64,000 nucleotides of DNA from Paludibacteraceae bacterium (GTDB lineage: Bacteria; Bacteroidota; Bacteroidia; Bacteroidales; Paludibacteraceae), in assembly GCA_017556705.1 (NCBI GenBank), contig JAFYMG010000010.1:216577-280576 (forward strand), written 5' to 3'. Positions 26,648 to 35,507 of this stretch are shown here, piece after piece. Position 1 is the stretch's first letter; each line of letters begins with the position of its first letter. Under the pieces are notes generated by a model that saw only the letters and a program-made list of their open reading frames with translations, was not told where the DNA came from and did no database searches. A program made the translations under genes and the position numbers.

Positions 26648-27374
26648 TTTTGGTTGCTTGTTTGAAAGTTTCTTCTAAGTTTTCTATCTCGCTGATGGGT
26701 TTATCCACCTTTATCTCGCCGTGATCAATGACTATCACACGGCTACACATCTGCTTGACTTCCTGTAGTATATGCGTAGATAGAATAACGGTGCGACCGT
26801 TAGGATATTGGATATTGGACGCGACGGTGTCGCTATTGGATATAGGATTAGCTAAGTTGCGAATTAAGGCACGGATATCCTCCAATTGGTTTGGATCAAG
26901 ACCGGTGGTAGGCTCATCCAAAATCAGCAACTCCGGATCACCTATCATCGCTTGTGCCAAACCCACACGCTGGCGATACCCCTTGCTCAGCTGCCCTACT
27001 CGTTTGTTGGCTTCCGCAGTTAGTCCCACGCGGTTGATGAGGTCTTCGACTTGTTGGTGTAGAGTGTAGGGTGTAGAGTGTAAAGGCACGGAAGATGGTT
27101 TGCGGAGTTCTACGAAAAAGCGCAGATATTCACGCACATACATATCTTCGTAGAGCGGGTTTTGCTCAGGAAGAAAACCGATGGATTCAGGCACTTGCAC
27201 CTCTCCATTGCTAGCATCCCAAACTCCCACCATAATCTTCATAAGCGTAGATTTGCCTGCGCCATTAGGGCCAAGAAGTCCAACAACCTCTCCATCTCCA
27301 ATAGTGAGGTTGACATCACGAAGCACATGTTGCTTGCCGATAAACTTATTTAAGTGTTGGATCTGAATTGCCAT
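26640..27374 (-). CDS. gldA: GldA-like ABC transporter ATP-binding protein
   Basis: Walker A is GPNGAGKST, the signature is [14 protein letters not shown], Walker B is [15 protein letters not shown], and the H-loop is LSTHI. The blocks [19 protein letters not shown] and [15 protein letters not shown] match GldA of the gliding/T9SS-associated ABC transporter, although gldF and gldG are not here. Two repeat-derived inserts are present: residues about 95-107 (GGTGTAGAGTGTA words) and about 174-191 (GGATATTGG words). Both lie between conserved motifs. It overlaps ruvB by 8 bases and follows hflX by 6. Confidence 0.82.
   Translation of the reverse strand: MAIQIQHLNKFIGKQHVLRDVNLTIGDGEVVGLLGPNGAGKSTLMKIMVGVWDASNGEVQVPESIGFLPEQNPLYEDMYVREYLRFFVELRKPSSVPLHSTPYTLHQQVEDLINRVGLTAEANKRVGQLSKGYRQRVGLAQAMIGDPELLILDEPTTGLDPNQLEDIRALIRNLANPISNSDTVASNIQYPNGRTVILSTHILQEVKQMCSRVIVIDHGEIKVDKPISEIENLEETFKQATKNE
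26800..26852 (-). repeat. In-frame GGATATTGG repeat in the gldA-like gene
   Basis: GGATATTGGATATTGG and GGATATAGG surround the palindrome GACGCGACGGTGTCGC. The array lies between Walker B and the H-loop. Confidence 0.65.
27054..27088 (-). repeat. In-frame GGTGTAGAGTGTA repeat in the gldA-like gene
   Basis: GGTGTAGAGTGTA and GGGTGTAGAGTGTA follow one another, matching the non-coding repeats at 231-287 and 31769-31812. Confidence 0.7.
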
Positions 27375-27380
27375 AATCGT

Positions 27381-28697
27381 TTATTCGTATTGCTGGAACA
27401 GGAAGTCATTGTACGGATAGCGCTGAATATGAATAGCTTTGATGCGGTCGTAGAACAAAGACTTGAGTTCGTCGATATTCGTTTTCTGACGCGCAGAGAT
27501 GAAGATGCAGTCATCATGGAGCTTAGACATCCATGTGCGTTGCAACTCCTCCAACGAGATGTTCTCGCGCTTGATAGGCGTGAGATCATCCTCCTCTTTC
27601 GGCGTATAGGTGAAAGCATCAATCTTGTTAAACACCACAATACGAGGGATTTGCGCCACCGTCTTCTCCGTTTTCTTGTTGGATTTTTGCTTCTTTGACC
27701 AAGGGTCGGCTTCCTTCACTTCGGTCTGTTTGGTGAGCAGTTCGTTGATGGTTTGCTCCACCACCTCGTATTGCTCTTCGAAATTAGGGTGAGATATATC
27801 CACTACGTGGATGAGCAAATCAGCCTCGCGCACCTCGTCCAAAGTGGACTTGAAGGACTCCACCAAGTGGTGAGGGAGTTTGCGGATAAATCCCACCGTA
27901 TCAGAGAGTAAGAATGGGAGATTCTCGATAGTCACCTTGCGAACCGTGGTATCGAGGGTGGCAAAGAGTTTGTTCTCTGCAAAGACCTCAGACTTACTGA
28001 TAAGGTTCATGATGGTGGACTTGCCCACGTTAGTATAACCCACGAGCGCCACACGCACCATCTTGCCGCGATTCTGGCGTTGGATAGCCATCTGGCGGTC
28101 AATCTTCTTGAGTTCCTCACGGAGCAAGGCGATACGCTGACCGATGATTCGTTTATCCGCCTCTATCTGCGTTTCACCCATACCACGGCTGGTTGTTCCA
28201 CCACCTCGTTGGCGGTCCAAGTGCGACCACATACGGGTCAAACGAGGGAGCATATACTGCAAGTGCGCCATCTCCACCTGCGTCTTGGCGTAGGAAGTTT
28301 GGGCGCGATTGAGGAAGATCTCAAGGATGAGGATGGTGCGATCAATCACACGCACAGGCTGCTTGTGGTTGTTCTGAATATCGTTTTGGTTGTGGGCATT
28401 GAGTGCCTTTTCGATATTGCGCAACTGGCGTGGCGAGAGTTCATCATCGAAGATGACCATATCGATAAAGTCATCCGTATCAGCGAATTGCTGCACATAC
28501 TGATTGATCTCTTGCAGTTTACCTTCGCCTACGTAGGTGGACGTATTGGGTGAGTCAAGGCGTTGTACGAAACGCTTGACGCAGTTGGTATTGTTGGTGT
28601 CGGCTAGGAAAGCCAACTCATCCAGATATTCTTTTGTTCGTTCTTCGTTTTGGGCAGGAGTAATGAGTCCCACCAAAACGGCATTGAGTTTACCCAT
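27381..28697 (-). CDS. hflX: GTPase HflX
   Basis: This ribosome-associated GTPase splits or rescues stalled ribosomes. It has an N-terminal HflX domain with LSPRQLRNIEKAL, a long coiled coil, the family signature GGGTTSRGMGETQIEADKR, then G1 GYTNVGKSTIMN, G3 DTVGFIRKLPHHLVESFKST and G4 FNKID. A Lys-rich stretch near residues 350-365 (WSKKQKSNKKTEK) lies in the GTPase domain. At 438 residues it is full length. It heads a run with gldA and ruvB on the minus strand. Confidence 0.95.
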   Translation of the reverse strand: MGKLNAVLVGLITPAQNEERTKEYLDELAFLADTNNTNCVKRFVQRLDSPNTSTYVGEGKLQEINQYVQQFADTDDFIDMVIFDDELSPRQLRNIEKALNAHNQNDIQNNHKQPVRVIDRTILILEIFLNRAQTSYAKTQVEMAHLQYMLPRLTRMWSHLDRQRGGGTTSRGMGETQIEADKRIIGQRIALLREELKKIDRQMAIQRQNRGKMVRVALVGYTNVGKSTIMNLISKSEVFAENKLFATLDTTVRKVTIENLPFLLSDTVGFIRKLPHHLVESFKSTLDEVREADLLIHVVDISHPNFEEQYEVVEQTINELLTKQTEVKEADPWSKKQKSNKKTEKTVAQIPRIVVFNKIDAFTYTPKEEDDLTPIKRENISLEELQRTWMSKLHDDCIFISARQKTNIDELKSLFYDRIKAIHIQRYPYNDFLFQQYE

Positions 28698-28726
28698 AAG
28701 TATATTTTGTAGAATCGTATATTAAA

Positions 28727-31060
28727 TTAATGCGCTTGTAGCCAGTTAGCTCCGACGCCACAATCGGCAATGAGTGGAACAGTAAGATGGACAACATTCT
28801 GCATCTCGCTGACTACAATCTCGCGAACTCTATCTACCTCAGAAACAGGAACATTGAAGTTCAACTCATCGTGCACCTGCATGATCATCTGCGCCTTTAG
28901 TCCTTCTTCTTTTAGACGACGATGGATAGTAACCATTGCCATCTTGATGATGTCCGCCGCTGTGCCTTGAATAGGCGAATTAACGGCATTGCGTTCAGCA
29001 AAAGAGCGGACAGTGGCGTTATGCGACAAGATATCTGGGAGATAACGTTTACGGCCGAAAAGCGTAACGGCATAACCTTGCTCGCGAGCAAGTTGTTTTT
29101 GGCGTTCGATATAGTCAATTACGCCTGGGAAAGCGGCGAAATAGCCATCAATAAGCGCTTTGGCTTCGGCGCGCGAACAGTCGAGTTGCTGTGCCAAGCC
29201 GAAGGCGGAAATGCCATAGACAATGCCAAAATTAGCCGTTTTGGCTTGTCGGCGTTGGTCTTTGGTGACTTGCTCAATAGGCACATTAAAGATCTTGGCT
29301 GCTGTTGCCGCGTGCACATCTTGTCCCGAACGGAAAGCCTCAACCAGATGAGGATCCTGCGAGAAATGTGCCATGAGGCGAAGCTCAATCTGCGAATAAT
29401 CGGCAGAGAGGAAAAGGCAACCTTCGTCCGGGATAACCGCCTGACGGATGAGTTGTCCGCGCTCAGAGCGGATAGGGAGATTCTGGAGGTTAGGGTTGGA
29501 AGACGAAAGGCGACCAGTAGCCGTAACCGTTTGATTATAAGTGGTATGTATCTTACCTGTCTCGGGATTGATATAGGTTGGTAGGGCAGAAATATAAGTA
29601 GAAATCAGTTTCTTGAGTTCGCGGTACGCAAGGATCATGCCCACCACAAGATGCTTGGGTTTGAGGGCAAGCAGCACCTCCTCGGAGGTGGAGTATTGTC
29701 CATTCTTGGACTTCTTCGCCTTAGAATCAAGGTGGAGTTGGTCGAAAAGTACCTCGCCAACCTGCTTTGGAGAATTGATATTGAACGTTACACCGGCAGC
29801 GGTATATATCTGTTGTTCAAGGGTTTGGAGTTCTTCGTTAAGTTGCATTTCCGCCTGACGGAGCATAGGAACATCAATGCGCACACCTGCCTGTTCCATC
29901 TCGCGGAGAATGGAAGAAAGAGGCAACTCGACCTCTTGGTAGAGATTCCAGAGGGATGTATCTGCCTTGAGGGCATCCCAGTTGACGGGTTGCTCGGGAT
30001 TGAAAGCGACTTCGGGATTTAACAAATAGGTCGCTAAACGCTCCTCTATTTGGGAATTTTGAATTAATAATTTTGAATTTTGAGTTTCTGCTTCGGCTTC
30101 GATGGTAGAAGATAGGTCGGCAAAGAGATCAAGAGTGGCTTCTTGAGGTTTCGCCTTCTTGGCAGATTTGGTTATTGGCGATGGACTATTGGCAATAGAA
30201 GCGGGCGCTTGTTTGAGGAGCGAGTTGAACTCCAATTCGCGATAAAGCGGCGCAAGCAAATCCCAATTACGCTCCTGATACACAAGCGATTGCGCATCAA
30301 ATTCGATAGGCACATCGGTTTTGATAGTTGCCAAGAAACGTGAGAAACGAATCTCCTCCACTTGCTCCTGCACCTTGCGTTGCAGTGCGCCCTTGAGTTG
30401 GTCGGTATTGGCTAGGAGATTGTCAATGGAGCCAAACTGCTGGAGAAGTTGTACAGCAGTTTTCTCTCCCACTCCTTTGCAACCAGGGATATTATCGCTA
30501 CTATCTCCCATAAGACCAAGCAAGTCAATCACTTGCGATTGATTTTGTAGGCCGTATTTCTCGCAAACTTCTTGTGGTCCGAGTTTCTCAAATCCACCTG
30601 TATGGCGAGGGCGATACATGAAAATATGTTTAGTAACAAGCTGACCATAGTCCTTGTCAGGGGTTGCCATATAAACTTCGAATCCCTCTCTCTCTGCCTT
30701 GTGCGAAATAGTCCCAATCACGTCATCTGCCTCATATCCAGGCACTTCCAACACAGGAACATTCATCGCTTGAAGGATCTGCTTGATGCGAGGCACCGCC
30801 CAACGAATATCTTCAGGTGTCTCTTGGCGTTGCGCCTTGTATTGCTCAAACGCTTCGTGACGGAAAGTAGGTCCAGCAGGATCAAATGCAACGGCTATAT
30901 GGCTGGGTTTGAGGCGTTTAAGCAAATCCTCAAAGGTAACCACAAAGCCAAAGATAGCGGATGTATTCTCTCCGCGCGAGTTCATGCGAGGCGCGCGAAT
31001 GAAAGCGTAGTACGCACGATAGATCATCGCGTAGGCATCTATGAGCAATAATGTTTTCAA
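28727..31060 (-). CDS. polA: DNA polymerase I lacking a recognisable 3'-5' exonuclease domain
   Basis: The protein removes RNA primers and fills gaps. The 5'-3' nuclease (about 1-285; LLIDAYAMIYRAYYAF, GYEADDVIGT, LMGDSSDNIPGCKGVGEKT) and the polymerase domain (about 395-777; motif A DYSQIELRL near 553, motif B RRQAKTANFG near 602, motif C VHDELNF at 729) are intact. Only about 105 residues lie between them, against roughly 220 in full-length relatives, and none of the Asp/Glu exonuclease motifs is seen. This linker contains two repeat-derived stretches (30169-30200 and 30050-30090). The length of 777 residues is short for the family. Confidence 0.95.
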   Translation of the reverse strand: MKTLLLIDAYAMIYRAYYAFIRAPRMNSRGENTSAIFGFVVTFEDLLKRLKPSHIAVAFDPAGPTFRHEAFEQYKAQRQETPEDIRWAVPRIKQILQAMNVPVLEVPGYEADDVIGTISHKAEREGFEVYMATPDKDYGQLVTKHIFMYRPRHTGGFEKLGPQEVCEKYGLQNQSQVIDLLGLMGDSSDNIPGCKGVGEKTAVQLLQQFGSIDNLLANTDQLKGALQRKVQEQVEEIRFSRFLATIKTDVPIEFDAQSLVYQERNWDLLAPLYRELEFNSLLKQAPASIANSPSPITKSAKKAKPQEATLDLFADLSSTIEAEAETQNSKLLIQNSQIEERLATYLLNPEVAFNPEQPVNWDALKADTSLWNLYQEVELPLSSILREMEQAGVRIDVPMLRQAEMQLNEELQTLEQQIYTAAGVTFNINSPKQVGEVLFDQLHLDSKAKKSKNGQYSTSEEVLLALKPKHLVVGMILAYRELKKLISTYISALPTYINPETGKIHTTYNQTVTATGRLSSSNPNLQNLPIRSERGQLIRQAVIPDEGCLFLSADYSQIELRLMAHFSQDPHLVEAFRSGQDVHAATAAKIFNVPIEQVTKDQRRQAKTANFGIVYGISAFGLAQQLDCSRAEAKALIDGYFAAFPGVIDYIERQKQLAREQGYAVTLFGRKRYLPDILSHNATVRSFAERNAVNSPIQGTAADIIKMAMVTIHRRLKEEGLKAQMIMQVHDELNFNVPVSEVDRVREIVVSEMQNVVHLTVPLIADCGVGANWLQAH
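30050..30090 (-). repeat. In-frame AATTTTGAATT repeat in the polA linker
   Basis: AAAATTCAAAATTATTAATT words on the minus strand encode SKLLIQNSQ, at the place where the proofreading domain would be expected. Confidence 0.55.
30169..30200 (-). repeat. In-frame ATTGGC repeat in the polA linker
   Basis: TTGCCAATAGTCCATCGCCA and AATAACC are degenerate copies of a short word encoding an Ala/Ser/Pro/Ile-rich linker. Confidence 0.4.
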
Positions 31061-31067
31061 GGGGGCA

Positions 31068-31102
31068 AAAGTTTTAAGAGTTTTAAAAGTTCTAAAGGTT
31101 TC
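31068..31102. repeat. GGTTCTAAAAG-family repeat between ung and polA
   Basis: AGTTTTAAGAGTTTTAAAAG is followed by TTCTAAAGGTT. It is the family also found at 6601-6639, 7631-7670 and 57739-57786. Confidence 0.6.
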
Positions 31103-31765
31103 TTACCATGCAATAGGAGTTTGTCCGTGTTGCTGGAGATAAGCATTGGCCTGAGAGAAATGCCCACAACCAATGAACCCGCGATAGGCGCTCAATGGAC
31201 TTGGGTGAACCGCAGTGAGGACAAGATGACGACGGCGATCGATGAACTGCCCTTTGCGTTGGGCATAACTCCCCCAAAGCATAAATACAATATTAGATCG
31301 CTGATTATTAAGCGCTTGTATCGCAGCATCTGTCAGTTCCTCCCAGCCTTTTCCTTGGTGGCTACCTGCACGGTGTGCCTCTACTGTCAAAGTAGCGTTT
31401 AACAACAGCACACCTTGTTCTGCCCAATGGGTCAAATTGCCAGTTGTTGGGATTGGCTTACCTAAATCACGATTCAACTCCTTATATATATTATCCAAAG
31501 ATGGGGGAATCTTGACCCCATCTTGTACAGAAAAGCACAAGCCATGTGCCTGATTCACATCATGATACGGATCCTGACCTATAATCACCACACGCACTTT
31601 GTCAAATGGGCAAAGGTCAAACGCACGGAAGATCTGTCCCGCAGGTGGGAAACATTGTGTAGTACGATAAGCATGGCGCACAAAATCTGTGAGCAACTCG
31701 AAATAAGGCTTGTCGAATTCGGGTTGCAAGACTTGTCGCCAACTCTCATCAATACGTACGGTCAT
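31103..31765 (-). CDS. ung: Uracil-DNA glycosylase, family 1
   Basis: This base-excision repair enzyme removes uracil from DNA. The water-activating loop GQDPYHD, the GVLLLNATLTVEAH block and the HPSPLSAYRGF intercalation loop are present in 220 residues. The start follows a repeat block after queA, and polA is downstream across another repeat, so co-transcription of ung and polA is plausible but unproven. Confidence 0.95.
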   Translation of the reverse strand: MTVRIDESWRQVLQPEFDKPYFELLTDFVRHAYRTTQCFPPAGQIFRAFDLCPFDKVRVVIIGQDPYHDVNQAHGLCFSVQDGVKIPPSLDNIYKELNRDLGKPIPTTGNLTHWAEQGVLLLNATLTVEAHRAGSHQGKGWEELTDAAIQALNNQRSNIVFMLWGSYAQRKGQFIDRRRHLVLTAVHPSPLSAYRGFIGCGHFSQANAYLQQHGQTPIAW

Positions 31766-31768
31766 GGG

Positions 31769-31812
31769 ATGGTGTAGTGTGGTGTAGCGTAGTGTAGTAT
31801 GGTATAGTGTGA
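31769..31812. repeat. GGTGTAGTGTGGTGTAGCG repeat between queA and ung
   Basis: About eight copies of the 5-6 base word (G)GTGTA/AGTGTA/GGTATA follow each other. It is the purest array of the GTGTAG family in the window. Confidence 0.65.
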
Positions 31813-31815
31813 AGA

Positions 31816-32922
31816 TTAATCGTTGAGGATGAGCATGGCATCGCCATAATCACCAAAACGATATCCCTCTTTAACTGCTTGATTATAAGCACTCATCACC
31901 TTGTCGTGTCCACCAAACGCAGCCACCATCATCAATTGAGAAGATTGAGGCATGTAGAAGTTCACGAAGAATGCGTTTGCCACTGTGAAATCGTATGGAG
32001 GATAGATGAACTTGTTGGTCCAACCATCATATGCTTTGATTTGTCCGCTGGTACCTACCACATGCTCTAAGGCGCGCATCACTTCGGTACCGACAGCGCA
32101 GATACGCTTGTTGGTAGCATGCGCTTTATCAACTGCTAGCACAAGTTCGTTAGAGATGCTAATCTGCTCACTTTCAACTTTGTGCTTAGAGAGATCTTCC
32201 ACATCTACAGACTTGAAATTACCCAATCCCATGTGCGAGGTAAGGGTAAAAGTTTCCACACCACGGATCTCAAGACGCTTGAGAAGGTTCTTAGAGAAGT
32301 GCATACCCGCAGCAGGTGCGGCAACAGCACCGATATGCTTGGCAAAGACGGTTTGGTAACGCTCCTCATCCATCTCATCCACAGGCAAATCACCAAAAAT
32401 CTCTTCGTATTGCATCATTGTCTCCTCATCCATAGGGCGACGGATATATTTAGGTAGCGGAGTAGTACCCATCGCATAGAGTTGCTCAACAAACTCATCT
32501 CCCTCATAATCAGTCAAGAATCGCAATGTACGTCCACGTGAAGTGGTATTATCAATCACCTCAGCAACGATCGTAGCATCCTCGTCGAAGAAAAGTTTGT
32601 TACCGATACGGATCTTGCGAGCTGGATCTACAAGCACATCCCAATAGCGATTCTCATGTTGCAATTCACGCAACAGGAAGACTTCGATATTGGCAAGTGT
32701 TTTTTCTTTTTGAGCATATAGACGAGCAGGAAAAACCTTTGTGTCATTAGCAATTACAATATCTCCTTCATCGAAATAAGAAGCCAAATCGTTCATTGTC
32801 TTATGTTCAACTTCGCCCGTTTGTGCATGTAACACTAACAAACGTGCGTCATCACGGAAACGACTTGGAAACTGAGCAATCTGCTCCTCTGGTAATCTAA
32901 ATTTGAAACTACTTAATTTCAT
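31816..32922 (-). CDS. queA: S-adenosylmethionine:tRNA ribosyltransferase-isomerase
   Basis: The enzyme transfers and isomerises ribose from SAM in queuosine synthesis. The N-terminal LPEEQIAQFP, the RFLTDYEG block, PLPKYI, AAPAAGMHF and VGTEVMRALE match QueA closely in 368 residues. It overlaps truB upstream by 14 bases, and the order ftsX, DUF3098, uppP, truB, queA is the one common in Bacteroidota, which supports a single operon. Confidence 0.95.
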   Translation of the reverse strand: MKLSSFKFRLPEEQIAQFPSRFRDDARLLVLHAQTGEVEHKTMNDLASYFDEGDIVIANDTKVFPARLYAQKEKTLANIEVFLLRELQHENRYWDVLVDPARKIRIGNKLFFDEDATIVAEVIDNTTSRGRTLRFLTDYEGDEFVEQLYAMGTTPLPKYIRRPMDEETMMQYEEIFGDLPVDEMDEERYQTVFAKHIGAVAAPAAGMHFSKNLLKRLEIRGVETFTLTSHMGLGNFKSVDVEDLSKHKVESEQISISNELVLAVDKAHATNKRICAVGTEVMRALEHVVGTSGQIKAYDGWTNKFIYPPYDFTVANAFFVNFYMPQSSQLMMVAAFGGHDKVMSAYNQAVKEGYRFGDYGDAMLILND

Positions 32923-33604
32923 TATCTATCAAGTTTGTAAATTGTTCGAATGTTATGCAATCTTCTACACGAATATCCCCTACCCTTGTTCGGCGTAGAG
33001 CAATCAGGTGCGCACCACTATTGAGTCGTTGTCCAATATCTCGAGCAAGTGCTCGGATATACGTACCTTTGGAGCAAACGATACGCAAAGTAAGTTGCAT
33101 CGTTTCGGAGTTAAACTCCTGTATTTCAATCTCATCAATAACAAGCAGTTTGGCTTTTAGTTCCACTTCCTCACCTTGACGAGCCAATTTATAAGCACGT
33201 TTTCCATCTACCTTGACGGCAGAAAACATAGGTGGCACTTGCCATTGTTCTCCCTCAAAAGTAGGGATTACCTCTTCTATTAACGCACGCGTGATGTGCT
33301 CGGTAGGATACGTTGCATCGATCTCCTTTTCGAGATCAAAACTAGGTGTAGTAGCACCTAATTGCAGGGTCGCCACATATTCTTTTTGATGAGCCTGCAG
33401 TTGGTCAATCAGTTTGGTTTTCTTGCCAGTACATACTACCACAACGCCTGTTGCAAGTGGGTCAAGCGTACCAGAATGCCCCACCTTGAGTTTCTTCACG
33501 CCTAACCTATGGCACAACAACCAGCGCGCCTTACCTACCACATCAAAACTAGTCCAGCGATAGGGTTTATCAAATGCAAGTATCTCTCCCTCAACAAAGT
33601 CCAT
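32909..33604 (-). CDS. truB: tRNA pseudouridine-55 synthase TruB
   Basis: The enzyme converts U55 of tRNAs to pseudouridine. The start [19 protein letters not shown] is preferred over an upstream methionine because the family begins here. The catalytic block [14 protein letters not shown] (Asp) and the later IRALARDIG are present. It has 231 residues. Its start lies inside the end of uppP (14-base overlap) and its end overlaps queA, so translation of the three is probably coupled. Confidence 0.94.
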   Translation of the reverse strand: MDFVEGEILAFDKPYRWTSFDVVGKARWLLCHRLGVKKLKVGHSGTLDPLATGVVVVCTGKKTKLIDQLQAHQKEYVATLQLGATTPSFDLEKEIDATYPTEHITRALIEEVIPTFEGEQWQVPPMFSAVKVDGKRAYKLARQGEEVELKAKLLVIDEIEIQEFNSETMQLTLRIVCSKGTYIRALARDIGQRLNSGAHLIALRRTRVGDIRVEDCITFEQFTNLIDNEIK

Positions 33605-34400
33605 ATACAATGGCAAAAACACCTGCACAGAGGCAGTAAATAGCAAAATATATCAGTTTTTGACGGCGAACGATATTGATCATGAAACGACAAGCGAAGC
33701 AACCAGATGCAAACGCAGCCACGAAGCCTACTATCAATGGCAAAACACCGATACCGTCGGCAGCCACCTCACCCGTTAGCAGATCTAAGAGTTCTAAGAA
33801 GGCTTCGCCAAGAATAGGTATCAACACCATAAGGAACGAGAACTTGGTCACGCTCTCTTTCTTTACGCCACAAAGCAAACCTGTTGCGATAGTTGTTCCG
33901 CTACGACTAAGACCTGGCAACACAGCCACAGCCTGCGCTAGACCAATGATGATAGCATCTTTATACCCTACTTCATGCCCAATGCCTACGCGACGTTTGC
34001 TCAGCCACTCGCTGAAATACAACAACATAGCTGTTATACACAAGCATATTCCCACAAGCAATAAGCCGCTACCAAAGAAACTTTCCACTTGATCCTTGAA
34101 GAACATGCCAACAATGAAAACAGGAATCATAGATACAAGAATCATAGATACATAGTTCTTGTCTTCATTCCATTTTAATGTGGTGAAAGTACCTTTGAAA
34201 AGCTGAGCGACTTCCTTCCACAAGATAGCCAAAGTAGAAAGCACTGTAGCTGTATGAACTACAATAGCAAAAGTAAGGTTCTCTTCGCTCGCTGTCCCCA
34301 ACAAGTCTTGTCCAATTTCTAAATGTCCTGATGAAGATACAGGTAAAAATTCAGTCAAGCCTTGAACTAATCCTAGGATTAACGCTTCCCACCAACTCAT
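33591..34400 (-). CDS. uppP: Undecaprenyl-diphosphate phosphatase
   Basis: This integral-membrane phosphatase recycles the lipid carrier for peptidoglycan and O-antigen. The two conserved blocks [16 protein letters not shown] and [16 protein letters not shown] are present, with about eight hydrophobic segments in 269 residues. It overlaps the DUF3098 gene by 4 bases and truB by 14. A small ATCTAAGAGTTCTAAGAAGG stretch (33782-33801) resembles the dispersed repeats but may be chance. Confidence 0.95.
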   Translation of the reverse strand: MSWWEALILGLVQGLTEFLPVSSSGHLEIGQDLLGTASEENLTFAIVVHTATVLSTLAILWKEVAQLFKGTFTTLKWNEDKNYVSMILVSMIPVFIVGMFFKDQVESFFGSGLLLVGICLCITAMLLYFSEWLSKRRVGIGHEVGYKDAIIIGLAQAVAVLPGLSRSGTTIATGLLCGVKKESVTKFSFLMVLIPILGEAFLELLDLLTGEVAADGIGVLPLIVGFVAAFASGCFACRFMINIVRRQKLIYFAIYCLCAGVFAIVYGLC

Positions 34401-34615
34401 TTCGTGCGAGGTTTATAGAGAATAGCCACTATCATCATCACAAATCCAAACAATGCAATCATCGGACCAACGGTGATACGACGGAAAGAAAATATATCTG
34501 GATTAAACTCGATTGTACCACTAGGTTCGCCCACCATAAGAGCAAAACCTACAATCACGATCACCAAACTGATGGCAATCAGTATCGCATTTAAAACAGG
34601 GAGATTAAACTTCAT
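34397..34615 (-). CDS. DUF3098-family small membrane protein
   Basis: The protein has 72 residues with two transmembrane helices and the central [21 protein letters not shown] typical of DUF3098 (up to the first 20 residues shown by family pattern). It is regularly found between ftsX and uppP in Bacteroidota, and here it overlaps both genes. A role beside FtsX or UppP in envelope assembly is an inference from context only. Confidence 0.88.
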   Translation of the reverse strand: MKFNLPVLNAILIAISLVIVIVGFALMVGEPSGTIEFNPDIFSFRRITVGPMIALFGFVMMIVAILYKPRTK

Positions 34616-35465
34616 ACAACTTATTAGTTTTCATTCGAATATAACGATTGGTTGCCGCCAAAGAAGCGAAAAACGTAATTAACAGTCCACATACAATCAC
34701 GATGGTTGCTAATAATGCGACATTCGATTGTGTTAGAGGAAATAACTCAAGACCTAATCGGTTCTCCGTATAGTAATAAACCAAGGATAACATCGCACAT
34801 GCAATCAATGCTGCTTCTAATCCCATCAACATATTTCGACGGATAAATGGCCATTTAATAATCCAAGGAGTAGCACCCACAAGTCGCATTGTATTTATTA
34901 AGAAACGTTTAGAATAAATTTGCAACTGGATAGTATTTCCTATCAAAACAAGCGCAATCACCAGCAAAATCACCGCTATAATCAACAAAATAAAAGAAAC
35001 CTTAGTGAGATTACGATCCAATGCATCAACAATATCTGTTTGATATAGAACCTGATTAATATAAGGCAACGTTGATAGTTCTACATCAATAGCAGCAATA
35101 CTATCTGCCTGTGTATAAGCAGCATTCAAATGAAGTTCAAAAGCATCAGTTAACGGATTGTACCCCAAGAACTTACTCGGATCTTCACCCAGATTTGTAA
35201 TATGTTCTTGCAATGCATCTTCTCGTGAAATATACCGACAATCTATAATGTAAGGTGCTTTATCCATCAACTCCTGAAATAATGCAACCTCTTCTGTTGT
35301 TGCATCATCTTCTAGCACAATAGTTAACGTTACATTCTCACGTAGGCTCTTCACTAGTTCGCGAGCAGACATCAGCACTACACATTCTAAACCAACCAAG
35401 AACAATACCAACGATACCGATATCGTGGTAGTAAAATGCATATTAAATAAACTACGGCGTTTCAT
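34605..35465 (-). CDS. ftsX: Cell-division ABC permease FtsX
   Basis: This inner-membrane partner of FtsE helps activate peptidoglycan hydrolases at division. One N-terminal helix, a periplasmic domain (about 45-160) and three C-terminal helices are visible, with TMRLVGATPWIIKWPFIRR as the conserved coupling block. At 286 residues the length is normal. ftsE is not adjacent. The next gene overlaps its end by 11 bases, and a weak hairpin separates it from the T9SS operon. Confidence 0.93.
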   Translation of the reverse strand: MKRRSLFNMHFTTTISVSLVLFLVGLECVVLMSARELVKSLRENVTLTIVLEDDATTEEVALFQELMDKAPYIIDCRYISREDALQEHITNLGEDPSKFLGYNPLTDAFELHLNAAYTQADSIAAIDVELSTLPYINQVLYQTDIVDALDRNLTKVSFILLIIAVILLVIALVLIGNTIQLQIYSKRFLINTMRLVGATPWIIKWPFIRRNMLMGLEAALIACAMLSLVYYYTENRLGLELFPLTQSNVALLATIVIVCGLLITFFASLAATNRYIRMKTNKLYEV

Positions 35466-35478
35466 TATATAGCAGAAA

Positions 35479-35498
35479 GGGCAGGTTAATCACCCGCC
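35479..35498 (-). terminator. Weak terminator between gldN and ftsX
   Basis: GGGCGGGT/ACCTGCCC forms a stem with one mismatch, followed on the minus strand by TTTC only. Read-through into ftsX is likely. Confidence 0.35.
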
Positions 35499-35507
35499 CA
35501 AAACCGA

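Noticed and set aside
33782..33801. In-frame dispersed repeat in uppP
   Set aside because: Only one imperfect word pair is present, and the encoded LLELLDLL fits a family membrane segment, so chance is enough.
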